From NCBI GenBank assembly GCA_021784265.1, contig JAJXTA010000134.1:1-7196 (forward strand): a DNA stretch of 7,196 nt. Direction: 5' to 3'. This DNA is from a bacterium. Lineage in GTDB: Bacteria > Verrucomicrobiota > Verrucomicrobiia > Limisphaerales > J093. The notes under the pieces are model-generated. The model was not told the origin of the DNA. It saw only the letters and a list, made by a program, of their open reading frames with translations, and did no database searches. Shown one piece after another: positions 1 to 6,555 of the stretch (its first letter is position 1; the number at the start of each line of letters is the position of its first letter). A program made the position numbers and the translations under genes.

Positions 1-1
1 C

Positions 2-301
2 ACCCGGGAGGCAGGGCTGGCGGAGTTGCCCGCCGCGGGGCTCTCGCCCGACTACGTGGCGCGGGAAACCCGGCGCGCGCTGGCCGGTGTCCGCGGCCAA
101 TGCCGGATCCTTCCCGGGATCGACATCGGCATCCCCACGGGCCCGCGCAGCCGCAAGGCGAGCCCGGACGACACTGCTGCCGCAGTGCGCGCGGCGTTCA
201 CCGCGGGGGCCGACGGGGTGATCTTCTCCCGGAAATACTCCGAGATGCGGCTGGCCAACCTTACCGCCGCCGGGCAGGCCGTGCGCGGGTCCCGCTCCTG
301 A
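2..301 (+). CDS. C-terminal part of a probable TIM-barrel protein (5' end outside window)
   Basis: The reading frame is open from the left edge and ends at TGA 299-301, leaving about 99 residues. An internal TTG at 26 could initiate, but the frame continues upstream without a stop, so this is read as a partial gene. The visible protein alternates short hydrophobic strands with helices: a strand around ILPGIDIGIPTG, an amphipathic helix beginning SPDDTAAAVRAAF, then the strand GADGVIFSRKYSEM and a closing helix. This is how the last beta/alpha units of a (beta/alpha)8 barrel look, and I associate the 'AGADGVIFSRKYSEMRLANL' type of ending with uncharacterised glycoside-hydrolase-like proteins of Verrucomicrobiota and Acidobacteriota. 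That link is from memory, and no catalytic residue can be assigned from this fragment. The gene converges on the DUF1080 gene with 13 bp between stop codons. Confidence 0.7.
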   Translation, partial: TREAGLAELPAAGLSPDYVARETRRALAGVRGQCRILPGIDIGIPTGPRSRKASPDDTAAAVRAAFTAGADGVIFSRKYSEMRLANLTAAGQAVRGSRS

Positions 302-314
302 ACGCGCTCCCGGG

Positions 315-330
<16 letters not shown>
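284..330. terminator. Possible stem-loop across the convergent gene ends
   Basis: CGCGGGT at 284-290 is perfectly complementary to ACCCGCG at 324-330, and a shorter alternative pairs CGGGT 311-315 with ACCCG 324-328 around an 8-nt loop. GCGGGTCCCGC at 285-295 is also a small inverted repeat. The structures cover both stop codons of the convergent genes (TGA 299-301 plus strand, TAA 315-317 minus strand), where a bidirectional terminator would be expected. There is no T-tract on either side and GC-rich inverted repeats are common by chance here, so this is only a candidate. Confidence 0.22.
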
Positions 331-1046
<716 letters not shown>

Positions 1047-1146
1047 ACGAGCGGGGAGTGTGCCCAGGGCGGTGCGGGTTGGCAACCAGCGATTGTGGCA
1101 ACGCCCGCGCCTGAAGACCGGCTACGGCGCCGCGCCCGGGCTGCGG

Positions 1147-1175
1147 TGGACAGGCCCGCGCCGGCTCAGTAGAGT
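1147..1175 (+). promoter_or_regulatory. Candidate sigma70-type promoter for the glycan operon
   Basis: TGGACA at 1147-1152 (5 of 6 matches to TTGACA) is followed after 17 bp by TAGAGT at 1170-1175 (4 of 6 matches to TATAAT). Transcription would begin near 1182, leaving a leader of about 97 nt before the preferred start of the first glycosyltransferase at 1279. It lies in the only divergent intergenic region in the window, which is the natural place for the operon promoter. The match is moderate and comes from visual inspection only. I saw no comparably good promoter for the minus-strand DUF1080 gene. Confidence 0.33.
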
Positions 1176-1278
1176 AGCGTGACGACCATGAACTGCCCGG
1201 GCCCCCGAGTTCGACCGTTGCCCCGCCAGGGTCCACCACCGGCGGCCCAGGTGGCGAGTGTCCGACACGGGGGGCGCG

Positions 1279-2448
1279 ATGAGTGACCCCGGCCAAGAAC
1301 CGCGGGTGCTGGTCGTGCCCGCCTCTTACTACGCGCGGCACCGGGTCGTGGGCGGAGGGGAGCGTTATGCCCTCGCGTACGCGCGCGCCCTCGCGGAGCT
1401 GACTCCCACCACGCTGGCGTTGTTTGACCGTCTCCCGTCAGCGACGACCGACGGTCGGCTGTGGATTCGGACCTTCACGGTCCGCGACGACGAGGAGCGC
1501 TGGGGTTTTCCGGCGACGCCAGCGACTCGTGCGGCGCTGCGTGAATTCGAGGTGTTGCATGCCATGGTCTTTCCGACGCCCGCCACGGACTGGCTGGTGT
1601 GGGCGGGGCGGCGGCGCCGCCAGATCGTTGTCCTCACCGACGTCGGTGGTGGCGGGCCGTGCTGGAGTGCGCGCTGGCGACGGTTCGGCCCCTGGTTCGA
1701 CCTGAATCGGCGGGCCACCGGGCTGGCCCTGCTCTCGCACTATTCGGCGGAGAGGTTTGGGGACTGGTCCACACCGAAGGTCGTCTTGCACGGGGGCATC
1801 GATCCCACCCAGTGGCCAGCCACCTCGGCGGCCCTCGGCGATTATGCGCTCTACGTGGGCCGGCTCCTCCCGCACAAAGGTGTGCTCCCGTTGATCCAAG
1901 CGCTGGCCCCGACCACGCCGCTGCGGGTGGTGGGTCGGCCCTACGACCCGGCCTATCGGCAAGCGCTGGAGGCCGCCGCGCACGGCCGACAGGTCCGCTT
2001 CCATTTCGCCGTCGAGGACGCGGAGTTACGCCAGCTCTACGCCGGGGCCCGGTTGCTGGTGCAGCCGTCGCTGCCGACCGACAGCGCGGGAGGCGACAAG
2101 TCCGAGCTGCTCGGCTTGGCCACGCTCGAGGGCATGGCCAGCGGGCGTCCGGTCGTGGTTACCCGGGCCGGGAGTCTGCCGGAGCTGGTGGTGGAGGGTG
2201 AGACCGGCTGGGTTGTGCCACCAAGCGACCCCGCCGCGTTGCGCAAAGCCGTGGAGCGGCTGATGGCGGACCGGGCGTTGGCCGAGCGGATGGGCGCCGC
2301 CGCCCGCCGACACGTGAGCCAGCACTTTACTTGGGAGGCCGCGGCCCGGCGGGGGCTGCAGTTCTACCGCCGCTTGGCTCGGCCGGGGCGGGAGCCGACC
2401 CTGGCGGCGGGTCCGCGGAGCGCGCCGCAACCAGAGGCTCGCGCATGA
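1279..2448 (+). CDS. GT4-type glycosyltransferase (GT-B fold), first gene of the glycan operon
   Basis: This is a family 4-like retaining glycosyltransferase of 389 residues. The start is placed at ATG 1279, preceded by a G-run at 1269-1274 that may act as ribosome binding site. An in-frame GTG at 1258 would add seven residues with no better signal. The N-terminal acceptor domain starts with the strand RVLVVPASYY and a GGGERYALAYARAL loop-helix typical of GT4. The C-terminal donor domain has HGGID (171-175), YVGRLLPHKG with Arg195 and Lys200 in the positions that bind nucleotide-sugar phosphates in this family, and an intact EX7E motif with Glu276 and Glu284. The protein should transfer a hexose or similar sugar from a nucleotide donor at the cytoplasmic side of the membrane; donor and acceptor cannot be read from sequence. 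The last 20 or so residues are a Pro/Ala/Gly-rich tail. Its TGA (2446-2448) overlaps the next start as ATGA. Confidence 0.93.
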   Translation: MSDPGQEPRVLVVPASYYARHRVVGGGERYALAYARALAELTPTTLALFDRLPSATTDGRLWIRTFTVRDDEERWGFPATPATRAALREFEVLHAMVFPTPATDWLVWAGRRRRQIVVLTDVGGGGPCWSARWRRFGPWFDLNRRATGLALLSHYSAERFGDWSTPKVVLHGGIDPTQWPATSAALGDYALYVGRLLPHKGVLPLIQALAPTTPLRVVGRPYDPAYRQALEAAAHGRQVRFHFAVEDAELRQLYAGARLLVQPSLPTDSAGGDKSELLGLATLEGMASGRPVVVTRAGSLPELVVEGETGWVVPPSDPAALRKAVERLMADRALAERMGAAARRHVSQHFTWEAAARRGLQFYRRLARPGREPTLAAGPRSAPQPEARA

Positions 2449-3701
2449 AGGCCGTCCGGGCGCTATGGCGGTCGGGATTGGCGGTGCTGGTCTCGCCCGG
2501 GCTCACCCGCTATTGGGGCGCGCTCCCGTACTGGTGCCGTGGGCGCGTCCCGTTTCCTGCCCACCCACCGCCCGCGCTGGCGTGGCGGCGGATCGGGGTG
2601 ATCCGCTTGGACGGGCTCGGGGACTTGGTGGTGGGCACTGGGTTTCTGCGGGAGTTACGCCGTTCCTTTCCCGCCGCCCGCATCACGCTGGTCGTGCGCC
2701 ACGAATGGCTTCCGTTGGTCGAGCGCTGCCCGCACATCGATGAGGCGTTGGGGTTCTCGCGGCGCGCCTATCGGCGGTTCGCCGAACTTCGGTGGCATGG
2801 GGCGGTCGTGCGCCTCTGCTTCGGGAAGCTGTGGTGGCGCCGGTTTGACTGCATTCTGCTTCCGCAAAGCCAGTTTGGGTATTATGATACCCGGCCCATG
2901 GCCTTCCTGAGTGGGTGCGGCACGCGGTTGGGCTGGCTGGACGACAGCCTGCCAGTGACGCCGCGTGAGGTGGCGGCGCGGCGGTTGCTGTCGCGGGCTT
3001 ATTCGATGCCTCCCGGCCTGCACGAGGCGGAGAAGGGGTACCGCTTTCTGGAACTGATCGGTGGGCACGTGGAGCGGCGTCACCTCGAGCTCTGGTGGGA
3101 TGGGGAGGACGAGCAGGCGGCGGCGACGCGGCTCGCCCGTTGCGGCGAGGGTCCTCACGCGCGCTGGGTGGCGTTGGGCTTGGCGGCCTCGCACCCGGAG
3201 AAGCGCTGGCCCATCGACCGGTTTGTCGCGCTCGCCGACTGGCTGGCGACCACGCACCAGGCACGGGTGGTGGCGGTTGGGGGCGAGGATGTGGCCGCCG
3301 ACGCGGCCCGTCTCACCAGCGCCTGCCGGACCACCGCGCTCAACCTCACTGGGGTCCTGACCCTTCGCCAGACCGCCGCCGTACTGGCCCGGTGCCACCT
3401 CTATGTCGGCAACGACTCCGGTCCCATGCACCTGGCGGCGGCGGCGCGGGTCCCGGTGGTGGAGATCTCCGGTTGGCCGGCCCACGCCGCCCCGGACCAT
3501 CCGAGTTCACCCCACCGGATCGGGCCCTGGTGCGCGTATCGGGTCATCGTCCAACCGGAGTTGGCGCCGGCCGGCCCGGAGACGAGCGCGGCGGCCGTGA
3601 CGCTGGCGCAGGTGCAGGCGGCCGTAACCACGCTACTGCACGACGCCCCGGCCCGGTCCTCAGCCTTGTATGCTCTCGGCCCTGCGAGCTCCCTGGCATA
3701 A
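2445..3701 (+). CDS. GT9-family glycosyltransferase (ADP-heptose:LPS heptosyltransferase-like)
   Basis: This is a 418-residue protein. ATG 2445 overlaps the preceding stop codon by 4 nt, a standard translational coupling arrangement, and it is chosen over a longer in-frame extension that runs inside the upstream gene. The GT9 domain begins about 48 residues in with RIGVIRLDGLGD (IRLDGLGD is 53-60), the usual first strand and glycine loop, followed by LRELRRSFPAARITLVV. The C-terminal half carries KRWP (253-256) and NDSGPMHLAAA from Asn323, the family's signature donor-binding loop. After it comes ISGWP and a 'SSPHRIGPW' segment, the form I recall for a GT9 subgroup distinct from classical WaaC/WaaF. 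GT9 enzymes transfer heptose from ADP-heptose to LPS core, but related members use other sugars, so heptose is only the default guess. No membrane segment is evident. The 3' end overlaps the FkbM gene by 32 nt. Confidence 0.92.
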   Translation: MKAVRALWRSGLAVLVSPGLTRYWGALPYWCRGRVPFPAHPPPALAWRRIGVIRLDGLGDLVVGTGFLRELRRSFPAARITLVVRHEWLPLVERCPHIDEALGFSRRAYRRFAELRWHGAVVRLCFGKLWWRRFDCILLPQSQFGYYDTRPMAFLSGCGTRLGWLDDSLPVTPREVAARRLLSRAYSMPPGLHEAEKGYRFLELIGGHVERRHLELWWDGEDEQAAATRLARCGEGPHARWVALGLAASHPEKRWPIDRFVALADWLATTHQARVVAVGGEDVAADAARLTSACRTTALNLTGVLTLRQTAAVLARCHLYVGNDSGPMHLAAAARVPVVEISGWPAHAAPDHPSSPHRIGPWCAYRVIVQPELAPAGPETSAAAVTLAQVQAAVTTLLHDAPARSSALYALGPASSLA

Positions 3702-4419
3702 GCTGCGCAACGCGCGCCGATTGCGTCCGATCCGGTCGGTCGTCCGCCCGGTGCGCGTGCGGGGCGTGGTGCTGGAGATCGAGGACTTCGCCACCTCGAG
3801 CGTGGTCGAAGTGGTGCCCCGTGAATTGGCCGCGGATTGCTACAACTTCGAGCTGATCCCGTTCCAGCCCCGGGACGTGGTGGTGGACGTCGGCGCGAAT
3901 GTGGGAATTGCCTCGATTTATCTGGCCAAGAAGCAGCCGGAGTTGACCATTCACGCTTATGAACCAGTGCCCGAGAACTTCACCCACCTCGAACGGAACC
4001 TCAGCCGCAACGGGGTCACCAACGTGGTGCCGCACCGGGCCGCGGTGACGGCGGACGGGCGGTCGTTCAAGATGAGCGCGCATTTCTATTCCAACAGCGG
4101 TTCGGCCAGCGGCCACTACGCCAACTTGCGGTCGCCGGGCTTCTTCCACTACGAGGTGCCCTCGATCACGTTGGACGCGCTCTTTGCCCGGCATCAGATT
4201 ACCCGGTGTCGCCTCCTGAAGATCGACTGCGAGGGCTCGGAGCACGAGGTGCTGCTCGGGTGCCGGGTCTTGGACCGGGTCGAGTGGCTGGCCGGGGAAT
4301 TCCACCTCAACCAGGGGTTGGAACGGGCCGGGTATTCGTTCGAGCGGCTGGAAGCCCATTGCCGGCGGTTTGTGGCCCCGGAACGGATCAAGGTGAGCCG
4401 GCTGCGAATGCCGGATTAG
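3670..4419 (+). CDS. FkbM-family SAM-dependent methyltransferase
   Basis: This 249-residue class I methyltransferase of the FkbM type starts at ATG 3670, inside the last 32 nt of the GT9 gene in another frame. SAM-binding motif I is VVDVGANVGIAS, with Asp73, Gly75, Asn77 and Gly79. The acidic end of strand 2 is Glu98 in AYEPVPENF, and the FkbM signature KIDCEGSEHEVL lies at 184-195, with Asp186 and Glu188. The length agrees with the family. FkbM proteins O-methylate hydroxyl groups of polyketides and sugars and are frequent in bacterial glycan clusters, so methylation of a sugar hydroxyl made by the flanking glycosyltransferases is the likely role. The basic N-terminus (residues 8-30, rich in Arg) could bind membrane or nucleic acid but is not diagnostic. 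The ribosome-binding signal is weak, suggesting translation depends on coupling with the upstream gene. Confidence 0.92.
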   Translation: MLSALRAPWHKLRNARRLRPIRSVVRPVRVRGVVLEIEDFATSSVVEVVPRELAADCYNFELIPFQPRDVVVDVGANVGIASIYLAKKQPELTIHAYEPVPENFTHLERNLSRNGVTNVVPHRAAVTADGRSFKMSAHFYSNSGSASGHYANLRSPGFFHYEVPSITLDALFARHQITRCRLLKIDCEGSEHEVLLGCRVLDRVEWLAGEFHLNQGLERAGYSFERLEAHCRRFVAPERIKVSRLRMPD

Positions 4420-4469
4420 GCCCGGTCACCCGGTCTGTACCCCCTCATGAACCCCGGCGAATACCGTAC

Positions 4470-4481
4470 CGCCACGTGGCG
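4470..4481. repeat. 12-bp perfect palindrome in the intra-operon gap
   Basis: CGCCACGTGGCG reads identically on both strands and is centred on CACGTG. It sits in the 131-bp gap between the two methyltransferase genes (4420-4550). A dimeric regulator could bind it, but perfect 12-bp palindromes arise by chance several times in a GC-rich window of this size, so function is unproven. Elsewhere in the gap are a 7-bp direct repeat CCCGGTC at 4421-4427 and 4429-4435, and a weak possible hairpin pairing CCTCGG 4496-4501 with CCGAGG 4526-4531. I see no convincing promoter or terminator there. Confidence 0.3.
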
Positions 4482-4550
4482 CCCCGCCGCTGGCCCCTCG
4501 GCCCAGGGCGTTGTTGGGCTCCGCCCCGAGGCCGGTGCGGCCGAGTTTCT

Positions 4551-5222
4551 ATGTTAAGCTGGCTCCGCCGCCGCCAAGCCCCGTTGGCACCGGCAGGCAA
4601 ACTGGAGCCGGTGGCGTTCGCGGCCCTCTTCCCGGCGTTCCCGACGACCCGGGTGACCCTCGAGCGGCTGGAGGAGTGCATCGGGGGAGTCGCCATGATC
4701 GAGTTGGGCTATCTGGCGTTTTTGGCCCGGTGGTTGCCGGCGGCTGAGGTTTTTGAAATTGGCACCAGCCAGGGGCGGACGACGCTGAACCTGGCGCTCA
4801 ACCTCGCCCCGGGGGGGCACATTCATTCGCTCGATCTGCCGGCCGGCTACGTGCCGGAGGCGGCCTGCTATGCTCCCGCCCAAGAGGTGGAGGTCAAACA
4901 CCTGGAGCGGGCGGCGTTTCTGAAGCCGTACCTCGACCGTCTCCCGGTCACCTTGCTCGAGGGCGAATCGACGAGCTTCGATTTCTCGCCCTGGTTTCGG
5001 CGCATGGACCTGGTGTTCGTGGATGGCGGGCACACCCAGCGGGTGTTGGAGACCGACAGCCGCAACGCCTTCCAGTTGATCAAACCAGGGGGGCTCATCC
5101 TCTGGCACGACTACACCCAACCCGCCTGTCCGGAGGTGACGGCCTTTCTCGACGACCTGGGCCGCCAGCGCCCGTTGCGGCACGTGCGCGGCACCCGGCT
5201 GGTGATTTACCAGGGCGGGTGA
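4551..5222 (+). CDS. Class I SAM-dependent methyltransferase (Methyltransf_24 type)
   Basis: This is a 223-residue protein. The frame is open back to 4206, but the upstream part overlaps the FkbM gene and has the Gly/Pro/Arg-rich composition of a shadow frame, so ATG 4551 is chosen; only a weak GAG lies a few bases upstream. Motif I is FEIGTSQGRTTLNLAL, with Glu69, Gly71 and Gly75. It is followed by the strand IHSLDLP, whose Asp should bind the SAM ribose. MDLVFVDGGHTQ has the Asp158-Gly-Gly-His161 motif typical of the Methyltransf_24 family, and GGLILWHDY ends with His186-Asp187-Tyr188. Members of this family in glycan loci methylate sugars, and in cephalosporin/macrocin-type relatives they act on hydroxyls with a metal ion. 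The DGGH and HDY residues would suit such a metal site, but this is inference. It is followed after 10 bp by the second GT4 gene, consistent with one transcript. Confidence 0.9.
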   Translation: MLSWLRRRQAPLAPAGKLEPVAFAALFPAFPTTRVTLERLEECIGGVAMIELGYLAFLARWLPAAEVFEIGTSQGRTTLNLALNLAPGGHIHSLDLPAGYVPEAACYAPAQEVEVKHLERAAFLKPYLDRLPVTLLEGESTSFDFSPWFRRMDLVFVDGGHTQRVLETDSRNAFQLIKPGGLILWHDYTQPACPEVTAFLDDLGRQRPLRHVRGTRLVIYQGG

Positions 5223-5232
5223 CCGCCGCTCG

Positions 5233-6513
5233 ATGCGCGTCGTCTATGACATCGCCTATCTCGGGGCCGGGGCCGAACACGGCGACCGGCAGGAGACCGG
5301 GGTGGGCCGGGTCTGCCGCAACGTCCTTGCGGGGCTGGCGCAGAGCCCCGAACTCGAGCTCACCCTCTCGGCCTCCGAGTTTGTGCATGGGGGCAGGGTT
5401 TACGCCCGCGACCACGGACTGGAGCCGCGGTTTGCCGGACCCGACACGTGGGTGGGTGGGGCGCTGAATCGGTGGCTGCCGGAGCTGCACCGGCGATGGC
5501 GGGTCGGGCAGAGGAGCGACGCCGCGGGGGGCAGAACGTTGGGGCAGCGGGTGGCTGGCCGGTGCTGGCGCCGGCTGGCGCGGTTGCCAACCGCCGCGCT
5601 GAACCGCCGTGCGCTCGCGGCGGCCGACATCTTCCATTCCTCGCATTATCCGCTGCCGGCCCAGGTGCGCGCAGTGGCCTCGCTGCGGCGGTTCATCACG
5701 GTCTGCGATGTGCTCCCGCTCTTGCACCCGGAGTGGTTTGAGCCCGGGATCAACGCCTTCTTCCGGCGCGTGGCCGCGAGCATCGATCCGGCGACGTGGG
5801 TTATTGCCATTTCCGAGTCCACCAAGCGAGACGTCTGCGCGACGCTGCCGGTGCCGCCGCGCCAGGTCTTCGTGGCCTCTCCGGCGGCCGAGCCGAGGCT
5901 CTTCTCCCCGGTGACCGACACCGCACGCTTAGAGGCCGTGCGGCGGCAGTACGGCATTCCGGCGGGGCCATACCTGCTCAGCGTTTGCACCCTCGAGCCG
6001 CGGAAAGGGTTGGCGACGGTGATTCGCGCCTTCGGCGCCCTGGTGGGGCAGGCGGGCCTCCGGGATCTGAGTCTGGTATTGGTCGGCAACCCCGGTTGGC
6101 ATCCGGCCCGGCTCGAGGCCGTCCTAGCCACGATGCCCGTCGGGCGGGAGCGGGTCCTCCGCCCGGGTTACGTGCCGGACACGGACCTAGCCCCACTCTA
6201 TAGCGGGGCGCTGGCGTTCACCTATTTGTCGGAGTACGAAGGGTTTGGGCTGCCGCCACTCGAAGCGATGCAGTGCGGCCTCCCGGTCATCGCCGCAAAT
6301 AGCGCTGCGCTGCCGGAAGTCGTGGGTGATGCCGGCGTGCTGTTGCCTCCCGGGGACGAGGCCGGACTAGCGGAGGCGATGCTCGCGCTCTACCGCCAAC
6401 CGGAGAAACGAGCCGCGCTGGCCGCGCGGGCGCTCGCCCGGGCGGCCGGCTTCTCCTGGGACCGGTGTGTCTGCGCGGTGATTAAGGCCTACCGGGCGAG
6501 CCTGGACGGCTGA
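5233..6513 (+). CDS. GT4-type glycosyltransferase (mannosyltransferase-like), last gene of the glycan operon
   Basis: This is a 426-residue GT-B glycosyltransferase from ATG 5233, 10 bp after the previous stop, to TGA 6511-6513. The N-terminal domain opens [11 protein letters not shown] with a [14 protein letters not shown] glycine loop and helix. Residues about 75-135 form an Arg-rich segment, followed by [11 protein letters not shown], which matches the FH-x-x-Y strand common in mannosyltransferase-like GT4 proteins. The donor domain shows [11 protein letters not shown], with Arg257 and Lys258 near the phosphate site, LVLVGNPGW, and the intact EX7E motif EGFGLPPLE (Glu336, Glu344). [13 protein letters not shown] then forms the usual loop before the C-terminal helices. 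The family relation to WbdB/MtfB-like mannosyltransferases supports O-antigen or exopolysaccharide synthesis, but the sugar is not certain. It shares family but not close sequence with the first gene, so it probably makes a different linkage. Confidence 0.94.
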   Translation: MRVVYDIAYLGAGAEHGDRQETGVGRVCRNVLAGLAQSPELELTLSASEFVHGGRVYARDHGLEPRFAGPDTWVGGALNRWLPELHRRWRVGQRSDAAGGRTLGQRVAGRCWRRLARLPTAALNRRALAAADIFHSSHYPLPAQVRAVASLRRFITVCDVLPLLHPEWFEPGINAFFRRVAASIDPATWVIAISESTKRDVCATLPVPPRQVFVASPAAEPRLFSPVTDTARLEAVRRQYGIPAGPYLLSVCTLEPRKGLATVIRAFGALVGQAGLRDLSLVLVGNPGWHPARLEAVLATMPVGRERVLRPGYVPDTDLAPLYSGALAFTYLSEYEGFGLPPLEAMQCGLPVIAANSAALPEVVGDAGVLLPPGDEAGLAEAMLALYRQPEKRAALAARALARAAGFSWDRCVCAVIKAYRASLDG

Positions 6514-6519
6514 CCTGGC

Positions 6520-6549
6520 TTGAAACCGAACCGGTCCCCAGGGTAGAAA
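6520..6549 (+). promoter_or_regulatory. Weak candidate promoter directly upstream of the beta-propeller gene
   Basis: TTGAAA at 6520-6525 (5 of 6 to TTGACA) is followed after 18 bp by TAGAAA at 6544-6549 (4 of 6 to TATAAT), within the 42-bp gap after the second GT4 gene. Transcription from it would begin at or next to the ATG at 6556, giving a leaderless or nearly leaderless message. No clear Shine-Dalgarno motif precedes that ATG. The match could be chance, and the gene could equally be read from the upstream operon. Confidence 0.22.
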
Positions 6550-6555
6550 GCCTCC

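Noticed and set aside
2655..3500. 281-codon open frame on the minus strand
   Set aside because: It lies wholly antisense to the GT9 gene, which has clear family motifs. The translation is Arg/Pro/Gly-rich with no recognisable domain, as expected for a shadow frame in GC-rich DNA.
3095..3856. 253-codon plus-strand open frame overlapping GT9 and FkbM genes
   Set aside because: It is out of frame with both real genes and has the Gly/Arg/Pro-rich composition of a shadow frame. It is not a fusion or frameshifted gene.
3544..4359. 271-codon open frame on the minus strand
   Set aside because: It is antisense to the FkbM methyltransferase and the GT9 3' end, both with intact motifs. Its own translation shows no family features.
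4421..4435. CCCGGTC direct repeat as a possible attachment site or repeat array start
   Set aside because: It has only two copies of 7 bp, with no integrase, no mobile element and no further copies nearby.
4206..4550. Upstream extension of the Methyltransf_24 gene to an earlier start
   Set aside because: The added 115 residues overlap the FkbM gene and are low-complexity Gly/Pro/Arg, while the methyltransferase fold is complete when started at ATG 4551.
4447..4557. Short 36-codon frame in the intra-operon gap
   Set aside because: It has no ribosome-binding signal, no recognisable features and a composition indistinguishable from surrounding non-coding GC-rich DNA.
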